Source of the DNA: Syntrophaceae bacterium UBA7544
GTDB lineage: Bacteria; Desulfobacterota; Syntrophia; Syntrophales; Smithellaceae
Assembly: GCA_002479215.1 (NCBI GenBank)
Contig: DLME01000006.1
Span: 1-21,849 of the forward strand
Direction of reading: 5' to 3'
DNA: 21,849 nt
In this document: in pieces, positions 16,951-21,849 of the stretch
Numbering within the stretch: the stretch's first letter is position 1
Layout of the letters: the number at the start of each line of letters is the position of its first letter
Notes under the pieces: model-generated
Seen by the model: the letters and a program-made list of their open reading frames with translations, nothing else
What the model was told of the DNA's origin: nothing
Database searches by the model: none
Translations under genes and position numbers: made by a program

Positions 16951-18132
16951 CTAAATGGATTCAACGATAAACGCGTGACCGGGACCACCGCTGGCGCAAA
17001 GAGAAGCACAACCATATTTTACGCCGCGCCGCTTCATTTCATTAATCATGGTGATGATCAACCTGGCGCCGGTTGCGCCGACTGGATGGCCCATGCTGAT
17101 GCCGGAACCGACGGCATTGATTTTGTCCAGACTAATCTTCAACTCACGGTTGCAGCCAATGATCTGAGCGGCAAAAGCTTCATTGAATTCAAAGTAATCA
17201 ATCTGCTCCTGCTTCATATTGGCGAATTTTAGGGCATTTCGTACAGCCGGAACAACGCCCATACCCATGATGCGGGGCTCAACGGAGCCGGGTGCGGAAG
17301 CAACTACTCTGGCGATGGGTTTAATACCCATTTTCTTGGAGGTGTCGGCAGCCATCATGATCATACAGGAACCGGCATCGTTCAAACCGGAGGCGTTGCC
17401 AGCGGTGACGGTACCATCTTTTTTGAAAGCGGGTTTGAGTTTGCCCAAGCTTTCCATGCTAGTGTCGGCTCTGGGATGTTCATCCTTGTCGAATATAGCC
17501 GGGCCTTTTTTGGTTTTGATTTCCACCGGCACGATTTCATCTTTGAACCAGCCCTTTTTGGTGGCTTCACAGGCTCTCTGATGGCTCATCAGAGCCCATT
17601 CATCCTGCTCCTGGCGGGAAATTTTGTATTGGTCGGCAATATTATCAGCCGTGATCCCCATATGATAACCCAGCAGCGCATCGACCAGACCGCCGATCAT
17701 CAAGCTGTCCTGAATCTTTTCGCCGTCAGCCAGACGATAACCCTTGCGGGCGCCGAACAGCAGATAGGGGGCATTGCTCATGCTTTCAATACCAACCACG
17801 GCACCGATGTCAATCTTGCCCAGCATAATCTCCTGTGAAAGTAATTCGGAGGCGCGCATGGAAGAGGGGCACTGCTGATGAACCGTAAAGGCGAAGGACT
17901 CCACCGGCAGTTCCGCACCCAGAGCAATGTGACGGGCGCTATTTCCCGGCGCGCCGGCCTGGTTACACTGACCGGCAACCACTTCCTGAACCAGGTTTTT
18001 GTCAATACCGGCCTTGGCGATGGCCGCCTTTAAGACAGTCACGCCCAATTGCACAGGAGTCAAACCCGAAAGGGACCCCATATAATCTCCAATTGCTGTT
18101 CTGGCACCACTAACAATTACAACTTCTCTCAT
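16951..18132 (-). CDS. Thiolase (acetyl-CoA acetyltransferase family)
   Basis: A 393-residue cytoplasmic thiolase that condenses or cleaves acyl-CoA thioesters. The N-terminal nucleophile is Cys88 in HQQCPSS. The asparagine loop is NEAFAAQ, the catalytic His349 is in GHPVGATGAR, and the second cysteine is Cys379 in CASGGPG. The nucleophile context (HQQCPSSMRA) differs from the classic CGSG/CASG form, marking a less-studied subgroup. A Shine-Dalgarno AAGGA lies about 8 nt upstream of the ATG. With no other beta-oxidation genes adjacent, acetoacetyl-CoA formation and fatty or aromatic acid degradation are both possible. Confidence 0.92.
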   Translation of the reverse strand: MREVVIVSGARTAIGDYMGSLSGLTPVQLGVTVLKAAIAKAGIDKNLVQEVVAGQCNQAGAPGNSARHIALGAELPVESFAFTVHQQCPSSMRASELLSQEIMLGKIDIGAVVGIESMSNAPYLLFGARKGYRLADGEKIQDSLMIGGLVDALLGYHMGITADNIADQYKISRQEQDEWALMSHQRACEATKKGWFKDEIVPVEIKTKKGPAIFDKDEHPRADTSMESLGKLKPAFKKDGTVTAGNASGLNDAGSCMIMMAADTSKKMGIKPIARVVASAPGSVEPRIMGMGVVPAVRNALKFANMKQEQIDYFEFNEAFAAQIIGCNRELKISLDKINAVGSGISMGHPVGATGARLIITMINEMKRRGVKYGCASLCASGGPGHAFIVESI

Positions 18133-18184
18133 AAAAAATTCCTTTCTTCTATTATTTATTATTTTACGTAGAAAACAGTTTCAC

Positions 18185-18231
18185 ATTATATAAAAGGCCG
18201 TCTATCATTGTGTGACTTCTCTAATAGTCGG
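18185..18231 (-). promoter_or_regulatory. Possible promoter and operator of the thiolase gene
   Basis: On the - strand a perfect TATAAT (18185-18190) lies about 50 nt ahead of the thiolase ATG, but no good -35 is present. Just upstream, the arms CCGACTAT (18224-18231) and ATAGACGG (18198-18205) form an inverted repeat, 7 of 8 pairs, with an 18-nt gap. A weak -35 plus such a repeat suits an activated or repressed promoter. Confidence 0.35.
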
Positions 18232-18316
18232 AAAATAACTTTTTACTAGCGATGCTCAATATCATTTTTCAATTACTATACCAAGAAAAAAATAAGCGAA
18301 AATAATTATTCAGAAT

Positions 18317-19204
18317 TTATTCCGAAAAGTTGCCTTTAGCGATGGTAATTGATTTACCGCCCACATAAACATCTATTTGTCCGTTAATTTCTTGAGCCTT
18401 TAAATATAGAAGCGAAGGACGATTAATTTCGTATCCCTGCTCCGCGCGAATATCAATTTCCTTCTTATCCCAGTAAGTATGTTTCACAAAATAAGCGGCA
18501 AGGCAGCCATTGCCGCTGCCAGTGGCGGGATCTTCGGGAACGCCGTAATAATCGGCAAACATGCGGACGCTGATATCATTTAATCCCCGGTGTGATTCAG
18601 GACAGAAGATCAGAATCGGTTTTGCCCATGTATTTTTGATCAAATCAAAATATTTATCTTTGTTTATATGAGCTCGCTTCAATGAATCCAACCTTTTCAA
18701 CGGAACAATTATATGCGGCAAACCGGTGGATACTTCTTCGATGGGAAAACTTTCATCTATCTCTGATTGTCTGAGTCCCAATACTTCAGCTATTGTATCA
18801 GCATCAATATTCCCGCCAAATTCCGGATTCAGTTGTTTCATCCAGCATATAGTACCATTTTTTTCTTCTTTGAATGTAACCGGTATTGGTCCAACTTTTA
18901 AATTTAACACCACTTCTTTGTCCACATCAGTCGCTATTTCACTGCGAATAATATGGGCTGTACCCAAAGTCGGATGTCCGGCAAAAGGAACTTCCGTTGA
19001 CGGCGTAAAGATAAGCACATCATAACCACCATTGCGCTTTTCTTCAGACATAATAAAAGTTGTTTCGGAAAAATGCATCTCCCGGGCAATTGATTGCATT
19101 TGCTCTGGCGAAAGCTTCGCCCCGCCGCGAAAGACAGCCAGTTGATTTCCGGAAAATTTTTCTTCGGCAAAAACATCAACTATATAAAACGTAAGCTTTC
19201 CCAT
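18317..19204 (-). CDS. PhzF family isomerase/epimerase
   Basis: A 295-residue cytoplasmic enzyme of the PhzF/diaminopimelate-epimerase fold. Signature blocks are the N-terminal YIVDVFAEEKFSGNQLAVF, the catalytic Glu47 in FSETTFI, PFAGHPTLGTA, and DPATGSGNGCLAAYF in the second half. PhzF itself isomerises DHHA in phenazine synthesis, but most relatives have unknown small-molecule substrates and no phenazine genes are near. The ATG has AGGG about 8 nt upstream. It is followed by the thiolase after 184 nt, which contains that gene's probable promoter, so the two are likely separate units. Confidence 0.93.
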   Translation of the reverse strand: MGKLTFYIVDVFAEEKFSGNQLAVFRGGAKLSPEQMQSIAREMHFSETTFIMSEEKRNGGYDVLIFTPSTEVPFAGHPTLGTAHIIRSEIATDVDKEVVLNLKVGPIPVTFKEEKNGTICWMKQLNPEFGGNIDADTIAEVLGLRQSEIDESFPIEEVSTGLPHIIVPLKRLDSLKRAHINKDKYFDLIKNTWAKPILIFCPESHRGLNDISVRMFADYYGVPEDPATGSGNGCLAAYFVKHTYWDKKEIDIRAEQGYEINRPSLLYLKAQEINGQIDVYVGGKSITIAKGNFSE

Positions 19205-19315
19205 ATCTTAACCCTATTAGTTACTTTATTTAACTGCTCCCAAAAACGCCAATATTGCACCAGACAACAAGCAACAGTGTCTAATTAAGTCCTGTATAGG
19301 TTATTTAGTGCACCT

Positions 19316-19341
19316 ACAACTGTTCAGCAGCAGACAGTTGT
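19316..19341. repeat. Perfect 8-bp hairpin
   Basis: ACAACTGT (19316-19323) and ACAGTTGT (19334-19341) are perfect complements around a 10-nt TCAGCAGCAG loop. It lies in the 256-nt gap between the PhzF gene and the next gene. No T-run follows on either strand, so it is not a standard terminator. Confidence 0.5.
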
Positions 19342-19460
19342 CAGAATTGAGGATTACGGATTGAAAGAGAGTAACGAGGTAAATGAGGTACCGGGACAAT
19401 AAGCTTTGCAATAAACACAGAGGTTCTTCCTGATCGCCTTGAATTGATTCTTAAACAGGT

Positions 19461-20048
19461 TCATTTATCAACGAGTCCCGGACTATTGAGTACTTCGTAA
19501 CCAAACTGTCGCAATAATGGAAAGTGGTCGTTGTTAATTCTCTGCTCTATAATCTTGCCTGAAACAACTCTCTTGATCGTCATGGAACCGCGAATCATGG
19601 TCTCTGTCTTTCTATCTGGTTTGGCATCGACATGTGCCCCACCGTCCTTATTGGCAGCCGCTAAAACAACGTCTTTCCGACTGATCCTATCGTTCATGTA
19701 AGCAATTACCTCGTTCCACCATTCAGATACCGTAATAAATTCATGCCTTCGAGCTTTGCCAAGTGGTACCGCGCGTTCACCTAAACTATTAATAAAAACC
19801 GGGATAGTGACACTGAATGTTCCATCCTCTTTATTTTCTTTATATCCTTGTTCGAGTGTGGTTAGTATTAATGATGATGATTTGAGTCCAAGATGTGCAA
19901 GGAGAGAAGTGCTATTATTTGTATCGTGAAATAATACCCGCAATGTGACGGCTATCCGTAAGGCTTCTTCAGGATGGCCAGCGTCAAAGTCAACACACGA
20001 ACGCTTAAGAAATTTGATGTGCCTTCTGAGTTGTTCTGTAAAATCCAT
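19461..20048 (-). CDS. Conserved-looking protein of unknown function
   Basis: A 195-residue soluble protein, not recognised with confidence. The N-terminal half is helical, with a distinctive block ALRIAVTLRVLFHDTNNSTS then LLAHLG (residues about 29-54), which I associate with a widespread uncharacterised family. The middle has a short aromatic segment (ISVSEWW-like, here ITVSEWWNEV) and the C-terminal part reads as small beta/alpha elements. No signal peptide, membrane segment, nuclease or nucleotide-binding motif is visible. The ATG has only a weak ribosome-binding site. It lies 103 nt downstream of the large lipoprotein gene on the same strand, so cotranscription is possible. Function unknown. 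Confidence 0.75.
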   Translation of the reverse strand: MDFTEQLRRHIKFLKRSCVDFDAGHPEEALRIAVTLRVLFHDTNNSTSLLAHLGLKSSSLILTTLEQGYKENKEDGTFSVTIPVFINSLGERAVPLGKARRHEFITVSEWWNEVIAYMNDRISRKDVVLAAANKDGGAHVDAKPDRKTETMIRGSMTIKRVVSGKIIEQRINNDHFPLLRQFGYEVLNSPGLVDK

Positions 20049-20151
20049 TTTCTATTTTCGCCAAATATTAGCTGGTCATTAAGGTACTTGATAACAGGGG
20101 TTCTTTATCTCAATTATTGGTGTCCACCATTGATGATCGATCTCATTTTAT

Positions 20152-21516
20152 CTATTGTTGTTGACAGTTTGTGTAATGACCATTGCTCCAGCAATTCATA
20201 GAAAAAGGTTTATTTAATGATTGAAGTAACTGCTGTTGGTATGTTTGTTGGTTAATGTAATTTGCAACTCCCAGTAAGGCTTGTGAGGTTGCATGGCTCT
20301 GAGCGATTGCATTTGCCTGTTGTTGATTTGCAAGTTGTCTTTGTTGAAGTTCGATTAGCTCACGCCGGGCGGCATCTTCTTTTAGCAGTTGCTCTTCCTT
20401 TCTCTGTATTTCTTTTATGCGTTCAGCGACTTCTGCTTCTTTTTGTGCCATAAGATAATCGGCTTCTGATTGTAACACCTTTCCTGTTTCCATTTTCGCT
20501 GCCAGCATTATCCGAAACATTGCCATTTCTTTTGTGATAGGCTCTGGTTCACCATAAAGTTTTCTGAAATTATCAAAAATCATGCGTTCTGCTTGAGATT
20601 GCTTGAGTTTACCCGAAGCATATTTTTGGTTTACTAGCGCTGAGTAAATAGAATGCTCCGCATCTTTTTCTTCACCTACTCCAAAAGCAATTGCTTTATT
20701 GTCCTGAAACATCGACCAAGCTGTAAAGGATCTACCGTTATTAACATCTTTTGAGTTTAAAGATGGCAAGACTTCAAAAATAATAATATTGTATTTAATA
20801 TTAGATGTGAATGGGTCGTTCAATACTACCTCTGTAATTGACCCATAGTAATTTCTAAGTTCTGATTCTGTCATTCCTTGTTTTAATTTCGCCGTGTCAA
20901 ACCTCTTTACTCCCTTAACTCTACGATCGACACGCATCTTGGCATTTATTTGAGAAAAAGATGTCACTATGCTGTCAAGAAGAGCGTCTTTATATATTTT
21001 CCCGACTTGTTCTGTGATGATAGGCGTAGCGAGACCCAGGGTTAAGCCACCTACGAAATACATCATTTTTAAACTACCTGTTCCACTATACATTATAGAT
21101 CCTTCTTGCCTATAATCTGCGATTACAAAATCACTTTTGCGCTCCTTAAGCATTATCTCCAGTAAGGTAGTCAATCCTTTTACAGAATAATCACAGTATA
21201 CTAAAGCATCTATCCCATCGAATTTACTGGCGTCGCTTACAAATGTCACTTGTGTAAAGTAACACGCAAATAAGTCGTAGACCGATTTTCGTAACGCTTC
21301 ATCGACTCTTACCTCAGCATTAAAGCTACCCAAGTTGCTCTTTGCGACCGAGTTTTTAAGACTTTGAGAAATAACAATCCCTATTTTCATGGGTGTTTTC
21401 TGATTCACGCATGGGTCTTTGAATTCTGTATTCGGCAGCAACGAAGAATGGTAGGTGCAGGAGCTTGTGAAAAGCAACAATGAAAAAATAGATATATAAA
21501 TTATAAGCTGTTTCAT
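20152..21516 (-). CDS. Large modular lipoprotein of unknown function
   Basis: A 454-residue predicted lipoprotein. The signal peptide ends in a lipobox FTSSC (lipidated Cys20). An N-terminal domain (about 40-200) is a mixed alpha/beta region. The middle (about 210-290) has LKQGMTESELRNYYGSI, then YNIIIFEVL and WSMFQDNKAIAFGVGE, the pattern of SmpA/OmlA/BamE-like domains. A Lys/Glu/Gln-rich coiled coil (about 340-390) is followed by a Gln/Asn/Ala-rich stretch and a C-terminal tail with two cysteines (NCWSNGHYTNC). The ATG at 21516 is preceded by a GTG and a strong GAGGTGAT Shine-Dalgarno sequence, so either start could be used. The overall architecture suggests an envelope protein tethered by lipid with a long flexible extension; function unknown. 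Confidence 0.8.
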   Translation of the reverse strand: MKQLIIYISIFSLLLFTSSCTYHSSLLPNTEFKDPCVNQKTPMKIGIVISQSLKNSVAKSNLGSFNAEVRVDEALRKSVYDLFACYFTQVTFVSDASKFDGIDALVYCDYSVKGLTTLLEIMLKERKSDFVIADYRQEGSIMYSGTGSLKMMYFVGGLTLGLATPIITEQVGKIYKDALLDSIVTSFSQINAKMRVDRRVKGVKRFDTAKLKQGMTESELRNYYGSITEVVLNDPFTSNIKYNIIIFEVLPSLNSKDVNNGRSFTAWSMFQDNKAIAFGVGEEKDAEHSIYSALVNQKYASGKLKQSQAERMIFDNFRKLYGEPEPITKEMAMFRIMLAAKMETGKVLQSEADYLMAQKEAEVAERIKEIQRKEEQLLKEDAARRELIELQQRQLANQQQANAIAQSHATSQALLGVANYINQQTYQQQLLQSLNKPFSMNCWSNGHYTNCQQQ

Positions 21517-21545
21517 CACGTATCACCTCACTTAAGTAGCTTAAT

Positions 21546-21563
21546 AAATCGTTATCACGATTT
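21546..21563. repeat. Hairpin upstream of the lipoprotein gene
   Basis: AAATCGT (21546-21552) and ACGATTT (21557-21563) pair perfectly around a 4-nt loop. It lies about 30 nt upstream of the lipoprotein start, so it would be in the leader or promoter. It could be an operator palindrome or a leader hairpin. Confidence 0.4.
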
Positions 21564-21606
21564 TCATTTAAAATCTATTACATAAACAAATATTTACGTC
21601 CTCACA

Positions 21607-21627
21607 CTTACAGCTTACAGCATACAG
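21607..21627. repeat. Tandem 7-bp repeat
   Basis: Three consecutive 7-mers, CTTACAG, CTTACAG and CATACAG, lie between the divergent lipoprotein and right-end genes. Only the second base of the third copy differs. No function is evident; it may be a remnant of a longer microsatellite. Confidence 0.55.
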
Positions 21628-21680
21628 CAACATGATATATTGATGCAGCAAATGTTCCTACCAAATAATCCTTCAAATAA

Positions 21681-21729
21681 TTATTTACTTGACTTTACTT
21701 TATACTTGTGATAGTTATTAAGTAAATAA
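21681..21729 (+). promoter_or_regulatory. Promoter region of the right-end gene, flanked by a 10-bp inverted repeat
   Basis: TTATTTACTT (21681-21690) and AAGTAAATAA (21720-21729) are perfect inverted copies. Between them lie TTGACT (21689-21694) and a TGnGATAGT extended -10-like element (21707-21715), at a short spacing of 15 nt. The arms would bracket the promoter and suit a dimeric repressor, possibly the ribbon-helix-helix protein encoded just downstream. Confidence 0.4.
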
Positions 21730-21750
21730 AGATGATAAAGGGGGGTTGCT

Positions 21751-21849
21751 ATGAGGACAATAAGAATTTCAGAGGAGGTTTGGAATGAAATTGCTAAAAA
21801 GGGTAAATTTGGTGAAACGCCAAATGATGTTCTTCGAAGAATTTTTAAT
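21751..21849 (+). CDS. SeqA-N-like ribbon-helix-helix protein, N-terminal part
   Basis: The first 33 codons of a gene cut by the window edge, with a strong GGGGGG Shine-Dalgarno stretch about 5-10 nt before the ATG. The start MRTIRISEEVWNEIAKKG and the later GETPNDVLRRIF match the N-terminal domain of SeqA and related ribbon-helix-helix dimerisation modules: a beta strand with alternating Arg/Ile, then two helices ending in DVLRRIF. In other genomes such modules can precede nuclease or other DNA-binding domains, so the full protein could be a regulator or a restriction-like protein. The rest is not in the window. It is divergent from the lipoprotein gene. Confidence 0.65.
   Translation, partial: MRTIRISEEVWNEIAKKGKFGETPNDVLRRIFN

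Noticed and set aside
17219..17838. Several 100-120 aa + strand frames inside the thiolase gene
   Set aside because: They are mirror frames of a complete thiolase with all catalytic residues and lack ribosome-binding sites.
1..21849. CRISPR array, tRNA, rRNA, transposase or prophage genes
   Set aside because: No regularly spaced repeats, no tRNA cloverleaf, and no integrase or transposase motifs were seen on either strand.

Overview
The window looks like a chromosomal stretch of a Gram-negative (diderm) bacterium. LpxC, the lipobox-bearing secreted proteins and a periplasm-facing sensor kinase all point to an outer membrane. The gene sets DUF4390-ntrY-ntrX and yebC-ruvC-ruvA-ruvB, an AT-leaning composition and a degenerate CCCC..GGGG intergenic hairpin suggest a deltaproteobacterial (Desulfobacterota, possibly Syntrophales-like) anaerobe. 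That assignment is inference; no rRNA or tRNA gene is present to test it.

Region 1 (1-7067, all + strand) begins with a decayed REP-like hairpin. It is followed by a PlsC-type acyltransferase, the 16S rRNA methyltransferase rsmB, a metallo-beta-lactamase-fold hydrolase and purC. Next comes an unrecognised helical-repeat protein whose stop codon overlaps the start of dnaJ, then a DUF3568 lipoprotein and a polytopic flippase-like (UPF0104/LPG-synthase TM) protein.

Region 2 (7098-12614, - strand) holds a DUF4390 secreted protein, the NtrY-like histidine kinase and the NtrX-like sigma-54 response regulator, apparently one operon. lpxC lies upstream of it with its own extended -10 promoter and a candidate terminator. 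Region 3 (12818-16303, - strand) is a tight operon, yebC-ruvC-ruvA-ruvB-queH, joining Holliday-junction processing to the last step of queuosine synthesis. Its promoter is divergent from that of a UPF0047/YjbQ gene (+ strand), which ends at a strong terminator. Beyond it, on the - strand, lie a thiolase and a PhzF-family isomerase.

Region 4 (about 19205-21849) looks like accessory DNA. It carries a conserved-looking 195-aa protein of unknown function, a 454-aa modular lipoprotein (BamE-like middle segment, coiled coil, Gln-rich Cys-containing tail), several small inverted and tandem repeats, and at the right edge the first 33 codons of a gene with a SeqA-N-like ribbon-helix-helix domain. A perfect 10-bp inverted repeat flanks the putative promoter of that gene. 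No CRISPR array, transposase, tRNA, rRNA or prophage gene was seen. The most unusual items are the DnaJ-coupled unknown protein and the accessory right end.
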